DNA of 64,000 nt, taken from positions 2,790,001 through 2,854,000 of the forward strand of contig NC_052400.1 in the NCBI RefSeq assembly GCF_009389715.1. Reading direction: 5' to 3'. Shown here piece after piece: positions 1 to 10,481 of this stretch; position 1 is the stretch's first letter; the number at the start of each line of letters is the position of its first letter. The DNA comes from Phoenix dactylifera (Eukaryota; Streptophyta; Magnoliopsida; Arecales; Arecaceae). Both the position numbers and the translations under genes were made by a program. The notes below the pieces were generated by a model that saw only the letters and a program-made list of their open reading frames with translations, was not told the origin of the DNA and made no database searches.

Positions 1-32
1 TAAGAAGAGGATACTTGGAAAAGTATTTTTGG

Positions 33-402
33 CATGTTTGATTGATCATGGAAAAGTGACAAATTTTCAGAGTGCTTATGTTTGGTTGACCATCCACTTT
101 CCTGAAAAAATTATATATAATTCCTATTATACCCTTAATAAAAATTAGATCTTTAATGCCTCTTTAATGCTGAAAGATCTTTTTGGGAAAAAAATAAAAA
201 TGGAGTGATTTCCGCCTTATGGAAAAGTAACTTTTCCATATTTCTCATGGGAAAGACTTTTTCATTAAATGTGGGAATCATATTCTCACGGAAATACAAC
301 TTTACTGTCTCTCTCCTTTGAAAATTTCAAATAAACAAGAAGCATCTCATTATTTTTCCGTTGACCACACTTTCGCTCCCTTTTTTTCGCGAACCAAACG
401 AG
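33..402. mobile_element. Possible MITE, AACCAAACGAGC type
   Basis: AT-rich sequence whose right end reads GCGAACCAAACGAGC. Its reverse complement resembles GCATGTTTGATTGATC near position 33, which would make imperfect terminal inverted repeats. A near-perfect palindrome of ATGGAAAAGT and ACTTTTCCAT lies inside at about 223-243. The same end motif closes the element at 43904-44338. No clear target duplication is visible, so the limits are approximate. Confidence 0.35.
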
Positions 403-1038
403 CTCAAAATACAGGCGAATTCCCGTACATCAATGGAAAGAGCATTTTGCTCACGGCCACTCCTCTTGTCAAGATAAGGATGACCATGATGGACATCATG
501 CTCATGGGCTTCACCAAATCTTTTCCTTTAGACAAGATGGTGGGAGCTCCTAACTTATAAAACAATAATATTAATAGAAAGTAAGATGGTGGGAGCTCTA
601 GTGTTGGTTCACTCACTTGGTCAGTCAAAATGTGCCCTCCTAACAACATGGTAAATGTGCAGGTACAGAGGCAGCAAGAAGAGTTATTTTAATGAAATGT
701 GGTGCTTGCCCAATAGATGGTCACTTGTCCATTCTAGAAGGCCTATCTAAAAAAGTCCAAAGCTCTATTTTATCTTACTAGAAAGTTAAAAAAGAAAAAG
801 CCTGCCAGGGAAAGACTGAGCTAAAATAAACCAGTAGTTCACATTGTGACAACAACTCTTGCATTGCATTCCATGGAGAAAAACATGATGTGAAGATAGT
901 TTCATATATCTACTTTTGAGAGATATTGTTAGATATTGGGAATTATTGAGTTCCAGTTGGTAGGGGGCAAGAGGAGGCCATTGCTTCCCCACATTTTTCT
1001 TTATAATCTTTTTGAGGGGGCCATAGAAGTGAAGAACC
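403..1038. other. Intergenic, no gene seen
   Basis: Only short open frames without recognisable domains or codon pattern. I see no RNA gene or repeat here beyond ordinary AT-rich sequence. Confidence 0.5.
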
Positions 1039-1219
1039 GAGAAATTATATCCTACACGGCATGGGTCATCTAGCCATGCATGTTGATAATCACAGCCGCT
1101 CATTCATATAGCCATGCGCCAAAGATGAGCATTTGATGAATGAGGCTCATAGAAATGAGCAGCTGTGATTGAAGGCGTGCATAGCTATATGGTGCATGCA
1201 GTGTAGGGTATAATTTTTG
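1039..1219. mobile_element. MITE with TIR AAATTATATCCTACAC
   Basis: A 180-bp element with terminal inverted repeats: AAATTATATCCTACAC at 1042-1057 and GTGTAGGGTATAATTT at 1201-1216, differing at one base when paired, and continuing with GCATG on both arms. The inside carries further inverted pieces around GATGAGCATTTGATGAATGAG. Related copies occur at 10241-10369 and 10378-10481. No coding capacity. The flanking duplication is unclear (GTGAA on both sides at best). Confidence 0.6.
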
Positions 1220-2411
1220 TGAAACGGTTACCATTTTAGATGACTGAGAGTCTTTGAGCCAACAAAGTCTTATCGCTTCTAAATGTCAAAAAGAATGAAC
1301 TAAAGTGCCTTGGGTGGTGGATCCTCCGCTAAAGGATTGGTGGGATTCAGGTTCTTTTTTTTTAGGGGGTGGTGGGGGTGGCGGTGGGTAGGTTGTGGGC
1401 TTTAGGCATCTTTTTGTATCCAAGAGGGAAGGCTGGGCCACTCAAAAACGAGCTCAAAGACTTCAAGCAGGCTATATATTAGCCTTTGTTTGCTTCTTTC
1501 TTATTTTCCAAAAGATGCTTCTGCTTAATTTAAAGGCACATATCTTTCTCACTCATGATGTGCTCAAGACTCTTAGCCCTTAGGATTGTATACATCAGGG
1601 AGAACTATAAATTAAGTGATTATGTAACATAGTCTCTGATGTTCAATTTGCTTGTCCTTGTCCCCACTGTATACTAGGTAATATACCTTGGATCTCGGCA
1701 TTTCCTCTCGGATAAACGTCAGTATTTGTTTGTTTCAGCTTCCAATCAATTGGATAAGGTAGCAATTAAGATGAGATAGAGCTAAGGTTGGCGATGCTTA
1801 TCTCTTCTATATCAATGATACAAGATGAGTCACTTGGACCACACATGGGTGGAACAGGAAATAGAAGGACGACAAGTGGCCACAAAAGAGTCGAAGAAGA
1901 AATTTGGAATCATGGAATTAATATAATGCATGTAGATCCTGTTCCGATACCAGAGAATCTTAGTCCGACAAAAATCTTTCTTATGAATATTTGAATTCTT
2001 GAGATCTACAGTTGGCAACACAATTAATGCTTATAATTTAGCAATAAGTCAGTTTAGAAAGAAAATATTCATCTCCAATAAATATTAAATAGGGATTGGT
2101 TGTCTTGACAGCCAATCAGCGATCATCAAACAAGGATATATATGGACATGGAATCTTTCCACATCCCTTCTTGTTATTTGCATTTGATTTCACTCATCCC
2201 AAGTCCAGTATTTAGAAGCCAAAAAAACACTGTAGCTTAATTAACCTTCAATCTCCCAGTGGGTTTACAATTTTGTTTTTAATTTAATCCATGATGATAT
2301 GAGAGCAATAAGCCAAGAACACATGATTCTAAACAGTTAAAGATTACACCGATCAATTGGCATGAGAAGATGGAGAGCAGGGGGCTAAGAAATGGATAGA
2401 AGGAAGCTCAT
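1220..2411. other. Intergenic; 3' flank of the oxidase gene
   Basis: Contains the downstream side of the minus-strand oxidase gene, whose 3' UTR and polyadenylation site should lie within a few hundred bases below 2412. A G-rich run (GGGGGTGGTGGGGGTGGCGG) lies near 1366. No other gene or named repeat is supported; small open frames at 1395-1583 and 1788-1994 lack any family signature. Confidence 0.45.
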
Positions 2412-3650
2412 TCATTCATGGTTTGGGTAGGATACTTGGTCCTCAAACTCCTTGGCATTCCCCTTTGGGTCCTCCCCAAACCTCCTCAGCCTGAAGTGTT
2501 TCAGGTCAAATCCTGCAGCCTCTCCATGGATGGCCAGCTCCGCCAGAATCCTCCCCACCGCAGGACCCATCTTGAACCCATGACCGGAGAACCCTCCGGC
2601 GACCACCACGTCCTTGCCGAACTCCCCGCCGAGGAAGTCGATGATGAAATCCCCGTCGGGGGTCATCGAGTACATGCAAGCCTGCTCCACGACGGGCTTT
2701 CCGGCCTCGACACGCCCCTGCAGCACCCGTTCGATCCACGGGATGACCGAGTCCACCGGCGCGCCGAAGCCCGACGCCCAGTCCCTCCGGTCGGGGTCGC
2801 AAGGGTAGCCCCCGTGCATCGCAATCTTGATCAGCCCGGGGAACTCCAAAGATGGCGTGCCGTAGATGTACGGCTCGCCGTAGCTCGCGAACGTCGGAAA
2901 TCCGGCCTCCGGCGAGAATTCCTTCTCATGTCCGGCTTTGATCTTCCAGTAACAAACGGTTGTGTGGAGAGGCTGGATGGGAAGGACGAGACCGCTAACT
3001 GCTTTAACTAACTTCTTCATCCAGGCTCCAACGGTGACGACACACTTCCTCCCCCAGAAGCGATCGCCGGTGGCTGCTGAAACCCAGATGCCGCCTCCTT
3101 CCTCGTCTCTCTTGATGTCCGTCACCTCCATGCGGTCTCTGAGAACGGCTCCTCTTCGGATGGCCGACGCTTGGAACATGGCGACCGCCTTCGTCGGCTT
3201 GATGACGCCACCGGCGTCGGTCGCCACTCCGATCCACTGCTCGGGCAATTGGAACGCGCCGGAGAACATGTCGCGAAGCCGGCTTCGATCGAGAAGATGA
3301 GCGTGGATCGAATTCGGCTCGCAGTTGGCGATCAAGCACTGGAGGCTCTTGTTGGCCGCAGGGCCAATGTCGAGATGCGGGGTCTTGGTGAGGACGCGGT
3401 AGCCGATCTCTGACTCTGCCTCTTCCCAGAGACGGTAGGATTCGAGCGCCATCGAGGCGTAGTAGTCTTCGGGGTAGGTGGCTCGGATCGTCCGGGACTC
3501 GCCATGGGACGAGCCAAGGTGGTGCAGGAAGTCGAATTTCTCGAGGAGGAGCACCTTTTCGCCGCGCTTCGCCACCTCATAGGCCGTGCAGCTCCCCATG
3601 ATCCCGGCACCGACGACGACGACATCGAACCGATCGCCGGAGAACTCCAT
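2412..3650 (-). CDS. Probable sarcosine / L-pipecolate oxidase-like flavoenzyme
   Basis: An intact single exon of 412 residues, the usual length for plant members of the monomeric sarcosine oxidase family (Arabidopsis At2g24580 type). These enzymes oxidise N-methyl or cyclic imino acids such as sarcosine or pipecolate, releasing hydrogen peroxide. The N-terminus carries the Rossmann FAD motif GAGIMG at residues 14-19, followed by acidic LLLEKF. The family signature SSHGESRTIRATYPEDYY is at about 48-65. Cys325 in ACMYSMTPDGDFIIDF sits where bacterial monomeric sarcosine oxidase binds FAD covalently, and AGGFSGHGFKMGPAVG is the conserved C-terminal FAD segment. The C-terminus (YPNHE) is not a peroxisomal PTS1 tripeptide, so location is open. 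The ATG at 3650 is the first in frame and just precedes the FAD motif. The coding sequence is GC-rich, unlike its surroundings. A LINE lies only 261 bp upstream, so the promoter may be altered. The exact substrate cannot be read from sequence. Confidence 0.93.
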   Translation of the reverse strand: MEFSGDRFDVVVVGAGIMGSCTAYEVAKRGEKVLLLEKFDFLHHLGSSHGESRTIRATYPEDYYASMALESYRLWEEAESEIGYRVLTKTPHLDIGPAANKSLQCLIANCEPNSIHAHLLDRSRLRDMFSGAFQLPEQWIGVATDAGGVIKPTKAVAMFQASAIRRGAVLRDRMEVTDIKRDEEGGGIWVSAATGDRFWGRKCVVTVGAWMKKLVKAVSGLVLPIQPLHTTVCYWKIKAGHEKEFSPEAGFPTFASYGEPYIYGTPSLEFPGLIKIAMHGGYPCDPDRRDWASGFGAPVDSVIPWIERVLQGRVEAGKPVVEQACMYSMTPDGDFIIDFLGGEFGKDVVVAGGFSGHGFKMGPAVGRILAELAIHGEAAGFDLKHFRLRRFGEDPKGNAKEFEDQVSYPNHE

Positions 3651-3902
3651 CCCTCCTCCTCCTCCTCACCCTCTCTCTAAACTCAAGTCGACGGACGGCT
3701 GTTAAAGAAAGACAAAAGAAAAAGTAAAAAATGAAGGAACGACAGAGGAATGGCCATGTTGAGAGAGAGCTGAGATTCCACTGACCAACGGAGCACACAT
3801 GCACTTACCTTGCGAAAAGATTCCTTATGCGACTCACCATAAATTATTAATTGAACTAGAACCCTCTCCACCTCTCTTCTTTATTTTTGTTTGTCTAAAA
3901 AA
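3651..3902 (-). promoter_or_regulatory. Short upstream region of the oxidase gene
   Basis: Only about 250 bp separate the oxidase start codon from the 5' end of the LINE. The stretch next to the ATG is pyrimidine-rich on the plus strand (CCTCCTCCTCCTCCTCACCC), i.e. a purine-rich leader for the gene. No convincing TATA box was found. It must hold the core promoter unless transcription starts inside the LINE. Confidence 0.4.
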
Positions 3903-3911
3903 TATATCCTA
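3903..3911. repeat. Left target-site duplication of the LINE
   Basis: TATATCCTA immediately precedes the LINE 5' end and is repeated exactly at 10241-10249 after its poly(A) tail. Both copies follow an A-rich run, as expected for L1 endonuclease cleavage at a TTTT/A-like site. Confidence 0.75.
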
Positions 3912-3969
3912 GGGGCTCCAGGGGGGAGATCATTGGGGAATTCTGTCGAACGGTTGCTGGCTGGGTGAC

Positions 3970-5055
3970 ATGGCCGAACCTGGGGATGGGTCGCCAGCGT
4001 CGTCGGAGCCGGGGCTGGCTAGAGATCCGAGGAACAATGGCCCGAGGAGTCCGGTTAAGCGTCCGACGTGGACGGAGGTGGCGAAACTAGCCCCGAGGCA
4101 ATCAGCGTGGACCAGTCACCGTATTTCTCCCCGGAAGCTAGAGGTGCTGCAGGAGAGGTTCTCGGAGGTGGTAAAGGTTCCGGAAGAGGAGCTGGAGGAG
4201 ATGCGGTCGAAGTGGCGTAGTTCCACGGTTCTGGTGAGGAGTATGGGGAGGAATGTTCCAGCGGATTGGGTGGCGAAGGAGGTCCGACGGGCCGGAAAGC
4301 TGGACTACGACGTCGGAAGCTTCACGTTGGTGGACAGCGTCATCGCTGTCAGATTCGCCAACGAATCAGATCGAGAGTCTGCAATGGCGAATGGCCCATG
4401 GATGGTGGCCGGTCAGCTGCCCGCCATGGAGAGGTGGCGCCCTAACTTCATTCCGGGGATCGAGGGCGTTGGGTGGGTGGTAGTCTGGCTTCGGCTACCC
4501 GGGTTGCCGCTGGACTATTGGAAGAAGGAGACGATCTTTAGGATCGCAGCGCGGGCTGAAAATCCCCTGGCGTTGGATGAATGCATGGAGAAGAGGCGTA
4601 CGTTTGGTTTTGCGAGGGTGAAGATGGAGGTGGATGTGTCCGCTCCACTCAAGCCGGGGACGATGGTGATGGGGAGATCAGTGGGTAGAGAGGTAAAGTT
4701 CTGGCTTTACCTCTGGCAGGGTTTCGTCTATGAAAACCTGCCAGTCCCATGTCCCAAATGTGGGCGGATAGGGCACTCGGCGGCGGTATGCGAGTCTTCT
4801 TCTCCGGTGGAGGTGGGAGCAGACCCGGTGGTGGAGACATCTGGATCTGAGGAGGGTGCAACGGAGAAGCCTGCTGCAAATGTCCCGAATCGAGTGATGA
4901 GGGATGGTAAGCGATCCGAGGAGGAAGGCCTCTACGGACCATGGCTAATGACAAACCAGATCGGGCCATCCTTGAGGGCTCCCCGGAAGGAGGCGGCGGG
5001 CAGCGGTGCGAGGAAGAAGCCGGTACCCTCCCCTCGAGTCCTGGTCCGAGTCTGA
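3970..5055 (+). CDS. LINE ORF1 protein (DUF4283, CCHC zinc knuckle)
   Basis: A 361-residue open frame starting at the first good ATG of the element. Residues about 80-200 match the DUF4283 fold of plant L1 ORF1 proteins (WRSSTVLVRSMGRNVP at the start, later GPWMVAGQLPAMERWRPNF and VVWLRLPGLPLDYW). A zinc knuckle CPKCGRIGHSAAVC follows at about 260-273 (zf-CCHC_4). Such proteins bind the element RNA as a nucleocapsid-like particle. The frame ends in a basic, proline-rich tail, and an overlapping frame (4941-5576) continues low-complexity Gly/Ser/Arg-rich sequence, so the true ORF1 may once have been longer and lost its end through a frameshift. Confidence 0.85.
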   Translation: MAEPGDGSPASSEPGLARDPRNNGPRSPVKRPTWTEVAKLAPRQSAWTSHRISPRKLEVLQERFSEVVKVPEEELEEMRSKWRSSTVLVRSMGRNVPADWVAKEVRRAGKLDYDVGSFTLVDSVIAVRFANESDRESAMANGPWMVAGQLPAMERWRPNFIPGIEGVGWVVVWLRLPGLPLDYWKKETIFRIAARAENPLALDECMEKRRTFGFARVKMEVDVSAPLKPGTMVMGRSVGREVKFWLYLWQGFVYENLPVPCPKCGRIGHSAAVCESSSPVEVGADPVVETSGSEEGATEKPAANVPNRVMRDGKRSEEEGLYGPWLMTNQIGPSLRAPRKEAAGSGARKKPVPSPRVLVRV

Positions 5056-6076
5056 CGGGAGACAATCAGGCAACGACGGCCTCTCCGGTTGACCTTGAAG
5101 GTTGGCAGAACCCGTCCAAGGTGGCCCGCCGGAGAACGCTGGAGAAGGATGTTTCGGCGGCGGGCGCGGGCGTGACGACGGGGGGAACGAGCCAACTCGG
5201 TTCGGGATCCGAGTTGGGCGCTGAGTCAAGGGCAGGGTCGGACTCGAGTCGGGCTGCACCTTATCAGGGCCGGAGTGAGGTGAGGCCCAGCTCTAGTGGT
5301 GGGCCCCGCCGAGGTGGGCCGGGCCTGAGCCCGTTGAAGCGGTCCAGGAGCCCACCGAGGAATCAATCGGGGGAGGGCTCGATTGGTGGCCCATCGATGC
5401 CGAACGGGGGGAAGACGCCCTCCTCTACGAAGGGCGGATGGATGGTGGTCCGTCGGAGGAGCAAGAGCTCGCCACCGCCCCTCGCGCCGGTGCACGGACG
5501 ACCTCCTCAGGCGGAGCATCCGGTCGTGCCGGGCGGCGGTACTTCGCGGCATGGGGTGGTGGAACCCCACGGATGACGATTGACCCGAGCTCTCTCGGTG
5601 GCGGTGGAACTGTCGGAGCGAGCCTCGGTGGCGACACTCGGGTCTTGTCCGGTGGAGACGGCGGCGCGACGGGTAGATGGGGATGGCAGAATCAACAGTG
5701 GTCGGGAGAAGGAGGTAAGCTCTTCATCCTCCGTTTCCCTGCCGTGCCATATGGCGCAGTTGAATAGTTCCAGTCCCGATTTGGTGCCAAACAAGGGAAA
5801 GGGGAAACTGGTTGATTCGGTGGAGGGAAACAACCCGGCTGACAGTGGGAGGGTGGTTGGAGGGTCCGTGGCTTGTGGCACAGGCTCCATGGGCACTGTG
5901 TGCCATATGGCACAAGGGAATAGTGGAGGGCAGCATCTTCAAATTCTTCTCCAAATGATGGCTTCAACGAAGGGAGTGAATAGGGAATCTCAAGGTGATG
6001 AAGAGGGTATGGAAGTGGACACAGGTGGCAGCAACAGCTCAGGAGATACGGGCTGTGCGGTTTCATCGGGTGATTT
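5056..6076 (+). other. LINE ORF1 tail / spacer before ORF2
   Basis: GC-rich, repetitive Gly/Ser/Pro/Arg-coding sequence with long open frames in more than one phase. The phrase CATATGGCACA or its variant recurs three times (about 5746, 5902 and nearby), giving a local repeat. This is typical of the variable C-terminal part of plant L1 ORF1 plus the linker to ORF2; no separate gene is supported. Confidence 0.6.
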
Positions 6077-9000
6077 ATGAAGATTATCTTGTGGAATTGT
6101 CGTGGTGCGGGGAAACCATCCTTTACCCCGGCTTTTCGCAGGTTGGTGCAACAGCACAACCCGGATATTTGTGTACTATTTGAGACCCGACTTTCGGGAG
6201 GCAGTTTGCAGAAGGCCAGAAGGGCGATTCCAAGATCGTGGGGGTTTTATGCTGTGGAACCCCAAGGTTTGTCATGAGGCATTATTGTTACTTGGGGACA
6301 TAGCCGTGTAGATTGGATCGTTTCAATGTTTGCAATCAGGAGGTGATTTTGGTGATTTCGGAGGAAAATCATAGTCCTTGGGTTCTGTCAGCGGTGTATG
6401 CTAGCACTGATTATAGGGTGAGGAGGACATTGTGGGAGGAGGTCTCACAAATGATTAGTCAGGGCTATCCTATGCTGGTGGCAGGAGATTTCAATTGCAT
6501 TGTTGATCCTCAGAAAAAGATGGGGGGAAACCTTTCTCCCACAAAAAGAAGATTAAGGAGTTTCAGGACTTTCTTACATCCAATGGTCTGATTGATTTGG
6601 GCTTTTCGGGCCTAGGTACACATGGTGCAACAATCAGCAGGGGCGGGCACGTGTGTGGGAGAGACTAGACAGAGCATGTGCTATAGCTGGGTGGATCCAG
6701 AGCTTTCCTGATCATCATGTCAGACATTTGCCGAGGATAGCATCGGACCATAATCCATTGTTGGTGAGTACTGAGGCACATATCCCAGTTCGATCCCCCT
6801 TCAGGTTTGAGAAGTTTTGGCTGTGCTACCCACGGTCCTGGGAGATGGTGCAGGAGGCATGGAGTACCCCGGTTAGGGGTGATGCTATGTATCGGGTGTC
6901 CCGAAGGCTGGAGTTGACCAGGAGGCGGCTGCGAAGGTGGAACCGAGAGGAGGTGGAGAACATTTTCAGGAGAACAGAGGAGGAGGAGGAGGCCATTGAC
7001 AGATTACAGTCTCAGGAGGCACAGAGAGGAGGGTTATCGGAGGAGGAGATGGGAGAGCTTAGATCGCACTTGGCCTTACATGACTCCCTTCTTAGGCAAC
7101 GGGATACCTTATGGAGACAGAAGTCCAGGATCCAATGGATCTTGGAGGGAGACCGGAACACTAGATTTTTTCATCAGGCGACAATGATCAGGAGGCATCA
7201 GAACAAGATCAGAATTATCAGGAGTGAGGACGGGCAGATGTCAGAGGACCCTGACATGATCCGGAGGATTATGGAGAGCTTCTTCAAAGCGAGGTGGACG
7301 GAGCCGTTAGGTGGGAGGCGTCGAGTGGAGATGCCGATGCCTACTGTGAGGGTATCGGAGGAGGAGACAGATGTAATGATTAGGCTGGTATCAGAGGAGG
7401 AGATGAAGGCGGCGGTGTGGTCCCTTGAGGGGGACAAGGCACCAGGGCCAAATGGTTTTCCACCGTTGATCTTCCGAAGGTACTGGATGGTAGTAGGACA
7501 AGATATAACGGCGGCTATACAACAGTTCTTTACCACAACTGTGATGTCATCAGACCGGCAGAGGACCTTCATTACCCTGATACCGAAGCGGCAGGATGCT
7601 ACTGACCCGGGTCATTTCCGACCGATCAGCCTGTGCACCACTTTGTACAAGGCAACGATGAAGATTCTTGCTGTCAAGTTGAGGGATTTACTTCCGAGGC
7701 TGATCAGCCCGGAGCAGGATGCTTTCATAGGCGGTCGGAGCATCTCCAACAATGTACTGATAGCACAGAAGTTCATGTTCGATCCGGGGAGGGCCCCGAT
7801 GAGGAGGAGCTTGATGAGGGTCAAGCTTGATATAGAGAGGGCCTATGATAGGATGCGGTGGAACTTTGTACATCAGTCTCTACAGGTGTTTGGTTTTTCG
7901 GAGACATGGATTCAGTGGATTATGGGTTGTGTCAGGGCTCCTTCTTTTGCCATCTTGGTAAATGGCACACCCTCCCGTTTCTTTGTGTCGTCAGAAGGAT
8001 TGCGGCAGGGATGCCCGCTTTCCCCCCTATTGTTTATTGTCTGTGCGGATGCTTTATCTAGATTCTTGCATCAGGCTGTACTTACTCAGGAGCTAGAGAC
8101 TTACAGGCCAGTAGTGGATGCTCCCTCGATCTCTCATTTGCTTTTTGTGGATGATTGTTTGCTATTGGCTCGGTCGGCTCGGTAGGACGCCCGGGTTCTG
8201 AGTAGGGTTCTATGGGACTACTGTGCTATGTCAGGTCAACGAGTTAACTTATCGAAATCTGTAGTCTGCTTTAGCTCGTCGACCAGACAAGAGGAGAAGA
8301 ACTCTATCATGGAGATTCTGGGGGTGGCCGAGCAGGATGGCATGATGAGGTACTTGGGGGTCCCGCTTTCTGGTCGGCGACTGCGCGGCAGGGATTGTAC
8401 TTTCTTGGAGGCCAGCATCAGGCAAAGGGTGGAGGGCTGGCAGAGGCACTCACTATCTATGATGGGGAGGATCACTTTGGTTCGGTTAGTCCTTTCTTCG
8501 ATCCCTACCTATCTACTTTCCACCTCCTTCATCCTAGTGGCGGTTCTGAGGACCATTGAGCAGCTTCTTAGAAGTTTCATTAGGGGGAGGCAGGGTGGTA
8601 GAGATGGTATTCATCTGCTGGCATGGGAGGTGGTGTGTCAGCCGACCAGATGGGGAGGTTTACGGGTGCAGTCCTTATTGGAGAGGCGGGAGGCTTTAGC
8701 GGCATGCCATGTTGCTAGATTTGTTATGGAGTCTAACAGCATATGGTCCTCGTTGTTGAGGGCTAAGTATGGAGTTTTGATTCTCGGAGCAAGAGCAGCC
8801 CGTCATCACTCTCCAGTGTGGAGGGAGATGTGCACCAGAGTGGGGGCGGTATTGCCGGAGATCAGATGGGCTGTTGGCGACGGACGCTCGATAGATGTGT
8901 TGGAGGATTGTTGGGTGACCGCGCAGCCGATCAGCCGCCTGCCCACCATGGTGGATTCGGGACGCTTAACAGGCTGTAGGGTCAGCGATCTGATGATCCC

Positions 9001-10128
9001 AGATGAGGGCAGGTGGAGGGTGGGGCTGGTCCGAGAGGTGTTTGGGGAGCAGCTGGCAGAGATGATACTGGCTCTTCCGGTGCCCACCAGAGGGGAGTCT
9101 GACAGGTTGATCTGGGTGCCATCGGGACGGTCGCAGGTGCGAGCTAGGGATCTTCTGGCTCTCTTCAGTGGGGAGCTAGTCAGGCAGATTGAGAAAGGGT
9201 AGATTTGGAGGATGCGGATCCATCCGTGGGTGGTACTCTTCATCTGGAAGGCCTGGGGTTGCCTACCTACCAGGAGTGTGCTATTCAGGCGGGGTGTGTG
9301 GATCCCTCAGTATTATGAGATGTGTTCAGACGCTGTGGAGACCATCGAGCATGTCTTGTTGTAGTGTCCCAGGGCTAGGGAGATATGGAGGAGGTCACCT
9401 GTCCCTCTTTCTTGTTCAGTGGAGTCGGTACAGGATTTGTTACATCTGCTGAGAGTATCCATGCAGAGCCCTAGATTTGCCCAGGCGGGGATACTTAGAG
9501 CATATCTGGCCTACCACATTTGGTTGGACCGGAATGCACGATTGTTTGAGGGTAGGAGGTTCTCGACGAGGATGGTGGTGGATAGAGCTGTGCTTTAGGC
9601 TGGGAAGGTTTCCTCCGGTCTCGACTTGTGTTCTCTTGGGACGGCCAGGGACATCTGGGGTACTCGTTGTGTTGTTTCAACGCTCAGGTTTGTCGTTGCT
9701 TCTTGGGTGCCCCCACCCCATAGTTATCTCAGGGTAAGTTTTGATGGTAGCGTGGCATTGGAGGGGAGGTCCGGAGGGGTTGGATTTGTCATCAGAGATC
9801 ACCTTGGGCGCCTGGTTGCTGCGGGTGGCTGGTGTACACCTGGGCTCACATAGTGGGAGCTGAGCTGCGGGCAGCTTGGGAGGGCGTATCCTACGCAAGG
9901 CGGGTGCTTGGTGCTAGGCGAGTGCACCTCGAGGGGGATTCATCTATAGTCATCGATTGGATCCGGAGTGCGGACAGGTTTGGTGATGGCCATCCTCTTA
10001 TTCGTGAGACCCGCAGGCTGGCTTTGGAGATGGACAGTTTTGAGGCAGTACATGCTTTCCGAGAGGCGAACAGAGCAGCAGATTGGGTCGCCTCTTACGT
10101 TGCACGGCATTCAGGGGAGATCTGCTAG
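6077..10128 (+). pseudogene. LINE ORF2: endonuclease, reverse transcriptase, RNase H (inactivated)
   Basis: The endonuclease starts at MKIILWNCRGAGKP (6077), shows VAGDFNCIVDP near 6480 and ends with ASDHNPLLV near 6745. The reverse transcriptase lies mainly in 6653-8185: KAPGPNGFPPLIFR, FRPISLCTTLYK, VKLDIERAYDRM (catalytic Asp), GLRQGCPLSPLLF and LLFVDDCLLLA (a FVDD form of the active-site motif). It continues after a TAG as 8228-9202 (thumb, YLGVPLSGRRL), then a zf-RVT remnant (IEHVLL then CPRAREIW), and RNase H from about 9720 to 10128 (SFDGSV, GAELRAAWEG, LEGDSS, FREANRAADWVA hold the acidic residues). At least five stops (near 6275, 8183, 9200, 9363, 9598) and several frameshifts (near 6330, 6535, 6620, 9840) break it. 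Four of the stops are TAG. Confidence 0.9.
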
Positions 10129-10240
10129 ACTTCCACGGTAGAGCTTCCGCCTCTTCTGTATTTTTTTCTTTCTTCTGATATGGCAGGATGTACTCACGTT
10201 AGAGTTATATGAAATTGCCGTTTTTACCAAAAAAAAAAAT

Positions 10241-10249
10241 TATATCCTA
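10241..10249. repeat. Right target-site duplication of the LINE
   Basis: TATATCCTA directly follows the poly(A) tail and is identical to 3903-3911. The bases also correspond to part of the terminal repeat of the 1039-1219 MITE family, so the LINE landed in such an end. Confidence 0.75.
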
Positions 10250-10369
10250 TATCATATCCACCACATGGCGGTGCACCAGACCGATCACACTTGCTTATTC
10301 CTATGATGGTGCACCAAGATAAGTGCTTGATGAATGAGATCGATAAAATAAGCGAATGTGAAAGCAGTG
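10241..10369. mobile_element. MITE copy split by the LINE
   Basis: Starts TATATCCTA like the terminal repeat of the 1039-1219 MITE and shares inner words with it: GGTGCACCA, GCTTGATGAATGAG and a closing GCAGTGTA. Its first bases are the right copy of the LINE target duplication. Its outer left end (AAATATATCCTA) remains at about 3899-3911 on the far side of the LINE. The right terminal bases are replaced by the start of a second copy. Confidence 0.5.
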
Positions 10370-10377
10370 TAAACATT

Positions 10378-10481
10378 GAGAAGTTATATCCTGCACCATG
10401 CATACCACCCCAGTGGTGCGCAGGATGGTAATCTAAGACGAACGCATGATGTATAGAGCCTATATAGGGTATAATTTCTTC
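10378..10481. mobile_element. Second MITE copy with 8-bp duplication
   Basis: A 104-bp element starting GAGAAGTTATATCCTGCACC and ending GGGTATAATTTCTTC, which pair as terminal inverted repeats. It is flanked by TAAACATT at 10370-10377 and 10482-10489, an exact 8-bp target duplication. It is inserted into, or next to, the end of the preceding copy of the same family. Confidence 0.6.

Larger units (their letters stand above)
3912..10240 (+). mobile_element. Full-length L1-type LINE with RNase H
   Basis: A complete plant L1 non-LTR retrotransposon of about 6.3 kb. In order it has a short GC-rich 5' leader, ORF1 (DUF4283 plus CCHC knuckle), ORF2 (endonuclease, reverse transcriptase, zf-RVT, RNase H), a roughly 100-bp 3' UTR and a poly(A) tail at 10229-10239. 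An exact 9-bp duplication, TATATCCTA, flanks it. Full length plus an exact duplication suggest a fairly recent insertion, but ORF2 carries at least five in-frame stops and several frameshifts, so it is not autonomous. It is GC-rich (about 55% by eye) against an AT-rich background. It lies head to head with the oxidase gene and inside the terminal repeat of a MITE. Confidence 0.92.

Noticed and set aside
2418-3413. Several long frames antisense to, or out of frame with, the oxidase gene
   Set aside because: They mirror the GC-rich coding exon and have no family signature; only the minus-strand 412-residue frame encodes a known protein.
4649-6159. Long minus-strand proline- and serine-rich frames
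   Set aside because: They are antisense shadows of GC-rich LINE ORF1 sequence.
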